Positions 15,132 through 23,195 of a stretch of DNA of 64,000 bases are shown here, in pieces. Origin of the DNA: Minisyncoccota bacterium (GTDB lineage: Bacteria; Patescibacteriota; JACMRA01); assembly GCA_014376695.1 (NCBI GenBank), contig JACMRA010000001.1, positions 1-64,000 of the forward strand. Direction: 5' to 3'. Within the stretch, counting starts at the first letter, position 1. Each line of letters opens with the position of its first letter. The notes under the pieces were generated by a model. It did not search any database. It was not told the DNA's origin and saw only the letters and a list, made by a program, of their open reading frames with translations. Both the position numbers and the translations under genes were made by a program.

Positions 15132-16892
15132 CTATACACTCTTCCCAATCCCATTAAAATCAAATGCAAGCAAATCTTCAAATTCAAATTGATTACTAGT
15201 TGAATCTGGTTGTGTGGGGTCGTTTAATTGCCATTTTATATTTAGATAAGCTGTATTAGTTCGCTCACTGGCTTGAAGTATTGCTTGACACCCCGATAAT
15301 TGATCATAAGTTTGGCTAATGCCAATTTGTCGCCATATAAGACTGTAATAATCCTTAACTAGTAGCTTACAGTTCCAGTTTATTGGCTGACTTGTACCGA
15401 GAGTTTGGATATTATTTAGGCTAATGGTTACTGCGCTCGCAGTGTTATACTTGGGTAGATTATCTCGAGTTGGAGCATATATTAAGTTACTAGATATGAT
15501 CTGAACAGGAGGGTTTTGATTAGTTATGTCCAAGGTCGAAAGCTTAGACACAAGTGATTCCGGATTAAGACCCATTCCTAGCTGATTAATAAAGGTCGGA
15601 TTTGCCGAATTAAGGTTAGTAAGCAAGGTTGCATTGGTTAGGACCCCACGGATTTGAGCTGCTGTAATATTGGGGTACAAGCTCGTAATAAGACCAATTA
15701 TACCACTAACCACAGGACTTGCAAACGATGTCCCGAGAGCGCGCAGGCTCCAGAGATCGACCCCTTGATTGTTGCGGTAGACTGGAGCTACCAAACCACC
15801 GTCAACTTGTATCGATATATCAACTTGGGGTCCATAATTGGAGTACGAACTTTTGACTAGGTTACTGTTAATCGAAGTTACGCTTATCACCGAATCAAAG
15901 CTAGCTGGCCAAAGAGGTGTATTAGTATTTTCATTACCGCTTGATGCCACCACTATAACACCTTGGTCGCGAGCATAATTTACCACTTCTTGATAAACAC
16001 TCGAATAGACCTTGGAACCAGCAGAAATATTAATAATTTTTATCCCGCGGGTAATGGCGTTATATATGGAGGCAATCATCGAATCTTGATACAATCCCGG
16101 GGCGACGGTATTACCGAGGGCGTCCGTGGTAATCTCGGCGTCGCTAGAAGTCTTGTAGGGCTTGACTTTGCACCAGGGACAGATACCCATTCCACCGGCT
16201 CCATTACTACTTGCGACGATAACTCCAGAGACCATACTCCCATGAAACAAACTCCGGTTAGTAATATTTTGGTTATCGGTGCCTGTTTTGTAGATGCTTG
16301 GAAGATTTACATCCATATCTCCATCAGCAAAGTCAATCCCGTCCAATAGGTTCGAGTTAAGGTCAATATGACTAACATCAAAGGCCGAATCTATGACCGC
16401 GATTGTAGGGCTAGACTTAACTAGAGGCTGAATCCTATCTAAGAGATTATAGTAATTTTGATTAATAATGCTGGTGGGATAGCTAGTTATAAAGGGGTCT
16501 TGAATAAGCGCTTGAGTCTTTTCTATTGGGTTGAGGGCCACTGAGGCTATCCAATCTTGAGTCTCGAGGTAGCTGATAAGAGTTGGGTTGATATCTTCGT
16601 TGAAGACTAATTTGTAGATTTTGCCGTTATCTAGTTCGCGGATTTTGGCAATACTCAGGGTAGGAGCTAGGTTTTGAAGTGTTGCTCGGTTGGTTGGATT
16701 TTTGGTTTTGGCCGAGATAATTAGTTGATTAGTTGCTATGATTTTTTTGTCTGTTGTAATAATATTTTGGCTGGCTATTTGATGGTTTAAGCCTACTGGA
16801 AGGGCCTCAGCCTGGGCAGGGAAATGACTTAACAATGATGTAAATATGAGGGCAAAGATAAAACCGAAATTGATATAGCGAATAAAAAACAT
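15132..16892 (-). CDS. Secreted subtilisin-like (S8) serine protease
   Basis: 586 residues. Residues 1-30 are a signal peptide ending in AQAEA; residues 45-130 look like an inhibitor-type propeptide; the peptidase domain runs from about 160 to 450. The catalytic triad is complete: D168 (TIAVIDSAFD), H217 (FHGSMVSG), S389 (GTSFASP), with the oxyanion asparagine N320 (SSGNEN). The last 130 residues form an extra, probably beta-rich domain. It is therefore an exported endoprotease, useful either for nutrient scavenging, for processing surface proteins, or for contact with a host cell; which one cannot be told. It is transcribed apart from the two-component genes behind it, although on the same strand. 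Confidence 0.94.
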   Translation of the reverse strand: MFFIRYINFGFIFALIFTSLLSHFPAQAEALPVGLNHQIASQNIITTDKKIIATNQLIISAKTKNPTNRATLQNLAPTLSIAKIRELDNGKIYKLVFNEDINPTLISYLETQDWIASVALNPIEKTQALIQDPFITSYPTSIINQNYYNLLDRIQPLVKSSPTIAVIDSAFDVSHIDLNSNLLDGIDFADGDMDVNLPSIYKTGTDNQNITNRSLFHGSMVSGVIVASSNGAGGMGICPWCKVKPYKTSSDAEITTDALGNTVAPGLYQDSMIASIYNAITRGIKIINISAGSKVYSSVYQEVVNYARDQGVIVVASSGNENTNTPLWPASFDSVISVTSINSNLVKSSYSNYGPQVDISIQVDGGLVAPVYRNNQGVDLWSLRALGTSFASPVVSGIIGLITSLYPNITAAQIRGVLTNATLLTNLNSANPTFINQLGMGLNPESLVSKLSTLDITNQNPPVQIISSNLIYAPTRDNLPKYNTASAVTISLNNIQTLGTSQPINWNCKLLVKDYYSLIWRQIGISQTYDQLSGCQAILQASERTNTAYLNIKWQLNDPTQPDSTSNQFEFEDLLAFDFNGIGKSV

Positions 16893-16964
16893 AATAGAAA
16901 CGCTTGTCTAACAGCGATAGTATTAAGTAGAACGGATTTTATTTTTTGGTCAAAGTCCAGTTCA

Positions 16965-18005
16965 TTACGCGACGTTTATTCGCACTACGAACTTATCTCC
17001 TCCCCCCTCAATTGTAATCGCCCACCAATACAATTCTGTACAAATATCTTGACAAATTTTTAGACCCTGGGTTTTTTGCTGGCTTCTTTCTTTTTCAAGT
17101 TTGTACAATTTTTTAGAATTACTAATGATGATTTGGTTATCTTGGGCTTCTATAATCACTGGCTGACTATTGTCGCCGTGCTTGAGACTGTTATCAAGAA
17201 GGTTCCAGAATAATTCTTCGATTAAAGCTCTACGATTAGCACTCATCACATTCCAGTCCTGTTGATTAAGTTCTTGGATTGAAATCTTGAATTCCTGTTG
17301 ATTAGGATTAGACTTAGTTAGACGATTCCAAATGGTTTGAATTAGTTCGGCATTTGACGGGATAAAATCTTCGAGCTGACTTGGGTAAATCTGATGACTG
17401 TCTTGATTGAGTAGATTATTAGCTAGGTTTTGAAGGCGTTTTACCTCATCTTTGCTTTCGGCAAGAATTTGTTGAATTGGTTCGATTTTGGTGAGTACCG
17501 ATCCCAGGCTTAGCTCACTATACAAAATAGCCAGTGGAGTTCGTAGTTCGTGACTTGCCCGTGCCACAAAGTCTTCTCTCTGTATAATACCATCACTTAG
17601 CGGCTTGAGTAGATAGTAGAGAGCCAAATAACTTAAGACCGTCAGAATTATCAAGATTAAAAAATTGGTTTGGAATGTTTCTTGTTCAATTTTTTGCTTT
17701 AGGTCGTTTTGAATATTTTTCTCGTATTCTTCGTATGATTCAGTTTTTCTTATTGGGTCCGGACACATTCCGCTTCGACATGGCGGATTTTCACGGCTGC
17801 TAATCTTGGGTAATCGATCTTGATTATTTTTGCGAATATTTTGATTTCCGCGATACAAGTTACTGGCAAGTATAAAACCGTTGCAGACTAAGACCAGCCC
17901 AACTACAGCAAAAATCAAGGCGGTAATAATTAGTCTAAGTTTTTTGAATTGGGGGCTAAGCTTTGAGCCGGTAACCAAGTCCGCGATGTGTTGTAATGGG
18001 GTCAT
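16965..18005 (-). CDS. Sensor histidine kinase with a shortened ATP-binding domain
   Basis: 346 residues. Two membrane helices (about 25-48 and 114-134) enclose an extracytoplasmic loop of about 65 residues containing a PPCRSGMCPDP cysteine pair. The dimerisation domain has the phospho-acceptor H152 in ARASHELRTPLAI. The ATP-binding part is small: the N box is present (ELFWNLLDNSLKHG, about 240-253), but the usual DxGxG box is reduced to ISNSKK and only a QGLKI remnant of the G2 box remains. The start codon lies within the response regulator gene (50-base overlap), so the two are coupled. It probably phosphorylates that regulator; the unusual nucleotide-binding site leaves the strength of kinase activity open. 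Confidence 0.9.
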   Translation of the reverse strand: MTPLQHIADLVTGSKLSPQFKKLRLIITALIFAVVGLVLVCNGFILASNLYRGNQNIRKNNQDRLPKISSRENPPCRSGMCPDPIRKTESYEEYEKNIQNDLKQKIEQETFQTNFLILIILTVLSYLALYYLLKPLSDGIIQREDFVARASHELRTPLAILYSELSLGSVLTKIEPIQQILAESKDEVKRLQNLANNLLNQDSHQIYPSQLEDFIPSNAELIQTIWNRLTKSNPNQQEFKISIQELNQQDWNVMSANRRALIEELFWNLLDNSLKHGDNSQPVIIEAQDNQIIISNSKKLYKLEKERSQQKTQGLKICQDICTELYWWAITIEGGGDKFVVRINVA

Positions 18006-18633
18006 AGGGTAATTTCTTGCGAATGGATTTTATATGTCGTTCTATAACATTACTAAATGGATTAGTCTCTCGTTCCCATAAGGCTCGGATCAAACTAGTT
18101 TGATTAATAATGCGATTAGGGTTATCCAAGAAATATTTTAGGATTTTGTACTCGGTGTCGGTCAAATCGATTATTTGCTGATTGTAAGTAAAGTATCCCA
18201 TTTGCCGATTAAGAATTATTGGTAGGACCTCACCTTGGATAATTATTTGATTAACTTCGCGAAGTTGAGTGGTCGATCGCCTGAGTAATGCGCGGATGCG
18301 AGCCAGTAATTCGTCCCACTCGAAGAATTTAGCTATATAATCATCGGCGCCTGTTTCAAGTGCTAGGACTTTATCCTTGACTTGATTCTTGGCCGTGAAC
18401 ATAATCACGGGGGTAGTTATTTTATTTTTTCGCCAGTAATGCAGGATATCCAGGCCAGATATCTCAGGGAGCATCCAGTCCAATATGACCAAATCTACTC
18501 CCTCAAGGTTACTTGCTTTGGCGGTTAAGCCGTTACTTATGACACTTGTTATCATACCCGCTTGCTCAAAGCCCTTAGTTAGAGTGCTAGCAATTTTTGC
18601 TTCGTCGTCAACAATTAGGATATGGTATGACAT
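17956..18633 (-). CDS. OmpR/PhoB-family response regulator
   Basis: 225 residues. Receiver domain (1-120) with the acidic pair D9-D10, phospho-acceptor D52 (VILDWMLP), switch T79 (MFTAKN) and the conserved lysine near residue 101; the usual Lys-Pro is Lys-Phe here (AKFFEWDELLARIRALLRR). The C-terminal winged helix (about 135-225) is of the OmpR/PhoB type, with LTDTEYKILKYFLDNPNRII and RKKLPYD...HRGLGYRL. Third gene of a four-gene unit. The promoter of that unit carries two direct repeats in the place where a PhoB-type regulator would bind, which suggests autoregulation. Confidence 0.94.
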   Translation of the reverse strand: MSYHILIVDDEAKIASTLTKGFEQAGMITSVISNGLTAKASNLEGVDLVILDWMLPEISGLDILHYWRKNKITTPVIMFTAKNQVKDKVLALETGADDYIAKFFEWDELLARIRALLRRSTTQLREVNQIIIQGEVLPIILNRQMGYFTYNQQIIDLTDTEYKILKYFLDNPNRIINQTSLIRALWERETNPFSNVIERHIKSIRKKLPYDPITTHRGLGYRLKA

Positions 18634-18645
18634 AGGTTGTATATT

Positions 18646-19035
18646 TTATCGACCGCCAATAAATGACTTTTTGGGAACGAAGATTTTGTATCCGTCTTCA
18701 AATTCCGTTTCAAGACCACTTTCAAGCCAATTTATTTTAATTTTCTCTTTAGATCTCTTGTAACCAGCCGGGCAAGCGACACTATGACCATAACTTAATT
18801 CAATTTTTTGGGTTATAAATAATTCACACCCCCCTCCAAATTGAGATTTTAGAGATACAACATAGGGATCCCTACTTTGATAGGAGATTGCATTTGGTTG
18901 CTGCGATATTATAGAAGACCCCTCAACACTTGTATCGATCCAATTAATCACCCTGTACGGAATTAACAACATTAATATACCTGTACAAACTGCACCGTAA
19001 ATTACCAAAACTACAGTAAAAAAAGATTTAAACAT
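18646..19035 (-). CDS. Small membrane-anchored protein of a two-component operon
   Basis: 129 residues that match no family I recognise. One hydrophobic helix at about residues 5-28, then an outside-facing polar domain containing two cysteines (GGGCELF and VACPAGY) that could form a disulfide, and a C-terminal stretch of alternating charged and hydrophobic residues. Twelve bases separate it from the response regulator downstream and three from the secreted protein upstream, so all are co-transcribed. From its position it could be an accessory or sensor partner of the kinase; this is inference only. Confidence 0.75.
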   Translation of the reverse strand: MFKSFFTVVLVIYGAVCTGILMLLIPYRVINWIDTSVEGSSIISQQPNAISYQSRDPYVVSLKSQFGGGCELFITQKIELSYGHSVACPAGYKRSKEKIKINWLESGLETEFEDGYKIFVPKKSFIGGR

Positions 19036-19038
19036 AGT

Positions 19039-19620
19039 CTACATTCTCTCTCCGTGGCGGTGATTATTTTCTCTTACTCCCATTTCTGGTAGGCTTCCAT
19101 CTTTTTTGAACTTGGCTACTTGCTCATTGTATCGAGCTTGTAATTGTTCGGCAGTCTGGGCTGGTCGATCCATTTTTGGCTTTAATGGCTTTGGAGTTTC
19201 CCCGTCCGCTGTGTCTCGAGCGGCTCGCTTCTCTCCCTTCTCTTTGTGGATAGAATCTCGCAAAACCTTATTGTCGCCTAATGCTTTTTTATAGTCGTCG
19301 AACTTATCACCAGCCTTGATACTGTCGGTCATTCGAGTATGGATAGCTTGCATTTTGGCGTTGTTATCGCTCATCGCGTCGAGATCGCCTTGGGTTAATT
19401 TGTCAAGGCGGGCTTGATCGTGCTTGGTATCGGCAGTTAGAACGGCTTGCTTGTAGGCATTAAGATCCTTGGCTTGGAGAGCTTTTTGGACTTCTGGATT
19501 CTTAGCAAAAGATTGCATTCCGTGAGCGCTAGCTGTGATTACTCCAGCAACAGCAGCTAAGCTGAGTCCACCGATAATAGCAAAAGTAGCTGTGTATTTA
19601 GTTATTTGGTTTTTTGTCAT
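19039..19620 (-). CDS. Secreted charged helical protein, first gene of the two-component operon
   Basis: 193 residues. A signal peptide or signal anchor covers residues 8-33 (hydrophobic, ending in TASAHG). The rest is almost wholly charged and helical, rich in K, D, A and Q, with two related segments (LNAYKQAVLTADTKHDQARLDKL and FDDYKKALGDNKVLRDSIHKE types) and a His-containing tail (NNHRHGERM). No enzyme motif is visible. Being the promoter-proximal gene of a regulator operon and exported, it resembles in arrangement the CpxP-like accessory proteins that feed back on a sensor kinase, but there is no sequence similarity that I can see to support that. Metal binding through the His-rich end is possible. 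Confidence 0.8.
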   Translation of the reverse strand: MTKNQITKYTATFAIIGGLSLAAVAGVITASAHGMQSFAKNPEVQKALQAKDLNAYKQAVLTADTKHDQARLDKLTQGDLDAMSDNNAKMQAIHTRMTDSIKAGDKFDDYKKALGDNKVLRDSIHKEKGEKRAARDTADGETPKPLKPKMDRPAQTAEQLQARYNEQVAKFKKDGSLPEMGVRENNHRHGERM

Positions 19621-19676
19621 AATAGGATTATGGTTGGTTTATAATTTTTTTTGGGTAACTTAATTCTTACAATAGT

Positions 19677-19708
19677 ATTATAAGATATTCAAATGACCTT
19701 AAAATGAC
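19677..19708 (-). promoter_or_regulatory. Promoter of the two-component operon with direct-repeat regulator boxes
   Basis: Minus strand TATAAT (19682-19677). In place of a -35 hexamer there are two GTCATT repeats (19708-19703 and 19697-19692), spaced exactly 11 bases, ending 9 bases before the -10. This is the geometry of PhoB/OmpR-type boxes at activated promoters. Confidence 0.6.
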
Positions 19709-19719
19709 TTTGGCCTAAG

Positions 19720-20490
19720 CTATAACCCCAGAAGCCCTTCTATCTGCGTAATTCCGTACATTAAGCCAACCCCAAAAACAAAACTTGCAAACACCCAGAA
19801 TCGAAAAGTCTTGTGATGGTGCATATTTTCTTTGTTACCTTCTGGTATTAAATCAGCTAGGGCAATATAGATTAGACTACCAGCTGTCAATAAAACAATT
19901 GGAATTTCAAATGACTCCCAAGTCTTGAGGAGAAATATTCCAACAACAGAACCAATAACCGATGTTAATGCCGAAAGAAAATTAATCAAAAGGGCTTTTT
20001 TTCGAGACCAACCAGAATTAATAAATATCGCAAAGTTACCAAGCTCGTGCGGGATTTCATGAAATATAAAGGCAATAGTTGTTGCTACACCAACCGCGGG
20101 ACTTATTGCAAAGGCCGCCGCAACTCCAAGTCCATCAAAAAAGTTATGCAAACCGTCTCCTACAACCGCCATAATTCCAATATGGTGGGGCTTGTCAGAA
20201 TCGTCCCCGCTGTGTTGATGATGCCAATGAAGGACAGTCTCAAGCAAATAGAAGCAAATAATCCCAACAATTATCCAAACAAAACTATCTGGATTGAAAT
20301 CCGCTTTGCGATCTTGAATAATGCGGGGAATCATATGTAAGAAAACATCACCAATCATACCGCCAGCCGCCAAAGCAATTATCAGGGGGATTGTTTTTTT
20401 GATTTTGGTAAACGGGATTGAGAGAACTCCGACAAACGAAACCAAGCTTATAACGAAAGCTGCAAAGACTGGATATAAATATTGGGGCAT
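19720..20490 (-). CDS. ZIP-family divalent metal transporter
   Basis: 256 residues and eight predicted membrane helices, a membrane importer of zinc or another divalent metal. The two metal-site motifs of the family are present: GDGLHNFFDGLG in helix 4 and HEIPHELGNF in helix 5. A His-rich cytoplasmic loop (HWHHQHSGDDSDKPHH) and HMIP/NMHHHK provide further histidines. The gene follows dedA by 5 bases and is probably in one transcript with it. Confidence 0.93.
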   Translation of the reverse strand: MPQYLYPVFAAFVISLVSFVGVLSIPFTKIKKTIPLIIALAAGGMIGDVFLHMIPRIIQDRKADFNPDSFVWIIVGIICFYLLETVLHWHHQHSGDDSDKPHHIGIMAVVGDGLHNFFDGLGVAAAFAISPAVGVATTIAFIFHEIPHELGNFAIFINSGWSRKKALLINFLSALTSVIGSVVGIFLLKTWESFEIPIVLLTAGSLIYIALADLIPEGNKENMHHHKTFRFWVFASFVFGVGLMYGITQIEGLLGL

Positions 20491-20495
20491 AAAAA

Positions 20496-21143
20496 TTAGG
20501 CTAGTTTACTTTTTTGATTAGATTTCCATAGATGGTAAATAGCCGGGACAATTGAGCAGACCACCACGCCAAGAATAATCGGTTCAATAAATTTTTCGAT
20601 ATGAGCATTAGGAAATAGCCCCGTAACCATGTAGCCAACCAAAGTCAGGCCAACAGTCCAGAGGCCGCCGCCGATTAGGTTATACACCAAAAATGTTGAG
20701 TATTTCATATTTCCCATACCGGCAACTGTCGGTGCAAAAGTTCTGACAATAGGCACAAATCGAGCTAATATAATCGTCTTGACGCCGTGCTTAGCATAAA
20801 AATTCTCAGCATTGATTAGGTGCTTTTTGTGGAAAAAGACTGAGTCTTCCCGTTGAAATAGTTTTTTGCCGTAGCGTTTGCCAAGCATATATCCAACGCT
20901 ATCACCAATTACCGCCCCAGCAAAACAGGCAAGTATCACGAACCAAATATTGATAATCCCAGCGTAGGCTAATATTCCAGCGCCAAGGAGTAGCGTATCC
21001 CCAGGCAAAAAGAAGCCAACCAGTAAGCCACTCTCGGCAAATATAATCCCAAAGAGCAAAGCGTATACCAAAAACGAACCCGAGTTATTATATAAGAGTT
21101 GTTCAAAAAATCCCAAAGTCTTTGGGTCGATATTATTAGTCAT
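20496..21143 (-). CDS. DedA-family membrane protein
   Basis: 216 residues from the ATG at 21143; a longer frame to 21338 is possible but overlaps the upstream gene and has no membrane or DedA similarity. Signatures of the family: an N-terminal FAESGLLVGFFLPGDTLLLGAG and the ARFVPIVRTFAPTVAGMGNM motif with the arginines and prolines important in DedA/SNARE-associated proteins. Members have been linked to undecaprenyl-phosphate or phosphatidylethanolamine flipping and to membrane homeostasis. About five helices. Likely the first gene of a dedA-ZIP unit. Confidence 0.93.
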   Translation of the reverse strand: MTNNIDPKTLGFFEQLLYNNSGSFLVYALLFGIIFAESGLLVGFFLPGDTLLLGAGILAYAGIINIWFVILACFAGAVIGDSVGYMLGKRYGKKLFQREDSVFFHKKHLINAENFYAKHGVKTIILARFVPIVRTFAPTVAGMGNMKYSTFLVYNLIGGGLWTVGLTLVGYMVTGLFPNAHIEKFIEPIILGVVVCSIVPAIYHLWKSNQKSKLA

Positions 21144-21201
21144 ATCCAAAGTTTGTGTAAAAATAATTAATTGGTCAATTACTAGAGGGGTAACGCGCCA
21201 A

Positions 21202-22185
21202 CTACTTTGTAAATAGGAAACTGTAGAGCTTGGGATTTTCGGCGATTTTGGCTTGTTTGTATTCGAGTTTGAATTTGGACGCTTCAAAATAATTAAGATC
21301 AAACCAACGCAGACACAGAAAGTCGAGAAACTGTTCACAGTCTTTATTTCGTAGCTCTTCGATACTGAGGCTGTTGATTAATTGCCAAAAGGATGTGTAA
21401 CCGAAGGAGCTAGATAAATGAATATTGGGAACCGATCCCTTTTCAAAGTACTTTTCCATCTTACTTTGATCCAGTAGGTTATTAACAATGGTTGACTCCA
21501 TTTCGCTCAAGAGGCTGTATTTGATTTCGGGCATTATGGCAAAGACATCAATTTTCCCGAGCGGGTCAAAGATAAACAGGCTAAATTCGTCTCCCCCGTC
21601 AATACTAAGCTTGTATTCGAGGCCCGCGTTTCGAATAATTGTGGCCGTGTGAGACGTCTTGAGCAGGGTCACGAATTTGCCAATGGTCTTCGATAAGCTG
21701 TGGAAAGGCCTCCCTATGAGATTAAGTTTGCCAACCCCGTTCATATCCATAAAGATGCGAACTGCAGTTTTGGATTTGCCCAGAGCCTCTTCAATCGGTA
21801 GTTCAAAAAAACTTTTTAGCCATTCTTTGATCACCAAATTGCCGTAATTACGAGAAAAAGATTGTGCGTATTCGGGCTTCGGTTCGATGTATTTTTCTAG
21901 GATTAATTGACTTAATTCGGCTATTGAGCGGGTGATAGCTGACTCAGGGATAGCTTGCCAGCCAGTTCCAAAAATATCATGAATTTTTTTGTAGAGTTCC
22001 AATCGAAGCTGGTCGGTTAAGCTTGTGTCGTCCAGTGTTACTTGTGAAATAATATCAAAAAGTTGTTGGTCAAAATCCTGACTCTGATTAATTGGATTTT
22101 TGATTGGTTTGAGATGCTTTCGAATAAGAGTGACTTTGGATAAGAATTGCTGGTTAATTAGGAGTTGGCTTGTTATATGGTTCAT
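21202..22185 (-). CDS. GGDEF-domain-like protein, divergent
   Basis: 327 residues, no membrane helix. Residues about 140-215 match the core of a diguanylate cyclase: AVRIFMDMNGVGKLNLIG corresponds to the metal-binding D.D.FK..N..G segment (D147 retained) and IDGGDEFSLF carries an intact GGDEF motif at 197-201. The usual fixed 50-residue distance between the two is kept. No RxxD inhibitory site lies five residues ahead. The other parts (1-130, 230-327) are helical and not recognised. By family it would make cyclic di-GMP, which is uncommon in reduced genomes; the overall divergence makes an inactive or re-purposed domain possible. Stop codon lies 58 bases before the dedA start. Confidence 0.65.
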   Translation of the reverse strand: MNHITSQLLINQQFLSKVTLIRKHLKPIKNPINQSQDFDQQLFDIISQVTLDDTSLTDQLRLELYKKIHDIFGTGWQAIPESAITRSIAELSQLILEKYIEPKPEYAQSFSRNYGNLVIKEWLKSFFELPIEEALGKSKTAVRIFMDMNGVGKLNLIGRPFHSLSKTIGKFVTLLKTSHTATIIRNAGLEYKLSIDGGDEFSLFIFDPLGKIDVFAIMPEIKYSLLSEMESTIVNNLLDQSKMEKYFEKGSVPNIHLSSSFGYTSFWQLINSLSIEELRNKDCEQFLDFLCLRWFDLNYFEASKFKLEYKQAKIAENPKLYSFLFTK

Positions 22186-22419
22186 AAGGCTTGTTGCATG
22201 TTAGAGGTATGGTCATACAAGTTTGCAGTATTAGTTGTCTACTTGTCAAATATCACGAAATTCAACTTTGTCTTGCACATAATTAAATACCAGATGTTTG
22301 AGACTAGCGATGGACTCTTGAGAAGAGTATCAAATTAGAATAAAGCCAAGCCAAGCCCCAATCTCCGAAAAAAATACCCACCCAAAATATTGACCAAAAA
22401 TCCCTAAAAAGATTCTATC
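22186..22419. other. Intergenic gap with no recognised gene
   Basis: Between the divergent GGDEF-like gene and the toxin-antitoxin promoter. I find no reading frame with protein character, no tRNA and no strong hairpin. A TTGACA on the minus strand (near 22235-22240) may belong to the GGDEF-like gene, but I see no well-placed -10. Confidence 0.5.
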
Positions 22420-22448
22420 TTGACAAAAATTCTACTAATTAATACAAT
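22420..22448 (+). promoter_or_regulatory. Toxin-antitoxin promoter
   Basis: TTGACA (22420-22425), exactly 17 bases, TACAAT (22443-22448), with a leader of about 27 nt before the antitoxin ATG at 22482. The AATTAATACAATTAG surrounding the -10 is partly palindromic, which would suit RHH autorepression. Confidence 0.7.
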
Positions 22449-22481
22449 TAGTTAAATATTTCGTTTTTTATATATAAATGT

Positions 22482-22775
22482 ATGGCAACTTTAATCAAAT
22501 CAAAAACAATTAGTACCAAGGCCTCTGTTGTAAAAAATAAAGTTTTAACTTTTCGTTTTAGCGCTACTCCACGTATGTTGAATGATTTATCAAATCTCGA
22601 AAATGAGTATGCAATGCTGGACAGGACAGAAATAGTCAAATTAGCCCTCTCAGAATTAATCAAAGCTCATCGAAATGGATCTAATGCAAAAGCTGGGGCT
22701 AGCCCTGCAAGTTTCGAGACTCAAGAAGAAGCTATGGAATGGCTGTTACAAGACAAAAGTTTGTACCGAGCCTAA
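22482..22775 (+). CDS. Ribbon-helix-helix antitoxin-like protein
   Basis: 97 residues. A short basic N-terminus is followed by a ribbon-helix-helix fold at about residues 20-65: a strand (VLTFRFSAT), a first helix (PRMLNDLSNLENEYA) and a second helix (RTEIVKLALSELIKAH). The last 30 residues, acidic and aromatic (TQEEAMEWLL), would wrap the toxin as in other type II antitoxins. Its stop codon is two bases from the PIN start codon. I infer that it binds and neutralises the PIN protein and represses the shared promoter. Confidence 0.8.
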   Translation: MATLIKSKTISTKASVVKNKVLTFRFSATPRMLNDLSNLENEYAMLDRTEIVKLALSELIKAHRNGSNAKAGASPASFETQEEAMEWLLQDKSLYRA

Positions 22776-22777
22776 AT

Positions 22778-23191
22778 ATGCAAAAAATAATCATTGACAC
22801 AAATGTAATAATCAGCCACCTAATCAGTAAGAATATTAGTCCAACCGATAAAATTTTTGACTTAGTTTTTGGTGGTAAGATTAGAGCTTTTATTTCTGAG
22901 GAAGTCTGGTCAGAGCTAATCGAAAAAATTCAATCTCCGAGAATAAAACCGATACTCAATCGAAACACTGCCAAATTTATTGCCCAATATAAGTACGCTG
23001 TAACAAAAATTCAAGCCGCAACCAAATTGTCAATCTGTCGAGACCCAAAAGACGATAAATTCCTAGAATTAGCCCAAGATAGTCAAGCAGATTACTTAAT
23101 TACAGGCGATCAGGATTTACTAATATTGAGAAATCATCTTTCAACTAAAATTATAACCATCACGGAATTTACACAATCTTTAATTACATAA
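22778..23191 (+). CDS. PIN-domain toxin (putative ribonuclease)
   Basis: 137 residues from the ATG at 22778. PIN fold with the conserved acidic residues: IIIDTNVIISHL near the start, SEEVWSELIEKI, CRDPKDDKFLELA and YLITGDQDLL, the order found in COG1569-type toxin components. Members are Mg-dependent RNases that cut tRNA or mRNA. A longer frame from 22739 exists, but its extra residues overlap the antitoxin and precede the standard PIN start. It forms a pair with the RHH protein and reaches within 4 bases of proS. Confidence 0.88.
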   Translation: MQKIIIDTNVIISHLISKNISPTDKIFDLVFGGKIRAFISEEVWSELIEKIQSPRIKPILNRNTAKFIAQYKYAVTKIQAATKLSICRDPKDDKFLELAQDSQADYLITGDQDLLILRNHLSTKIITITEFTQSLIT

Positions 23192-23195
23192 CCCT

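Noticed and set aside
20496-21338. DedA protein with a 65-residue N-terminal extension
   Set aside because: The extension overlaps the upstream GGDEF-like gene by 137 bases, is Ser/Asn/Lys-rich and is not part of the family; ATG at 21143 gives the normal length.
22739-23191. PIN toxin start at 22739
   Set aside because: The added 13 residues overlap the antitoxin gene; the PIN fold begins with the methionine at 22778.
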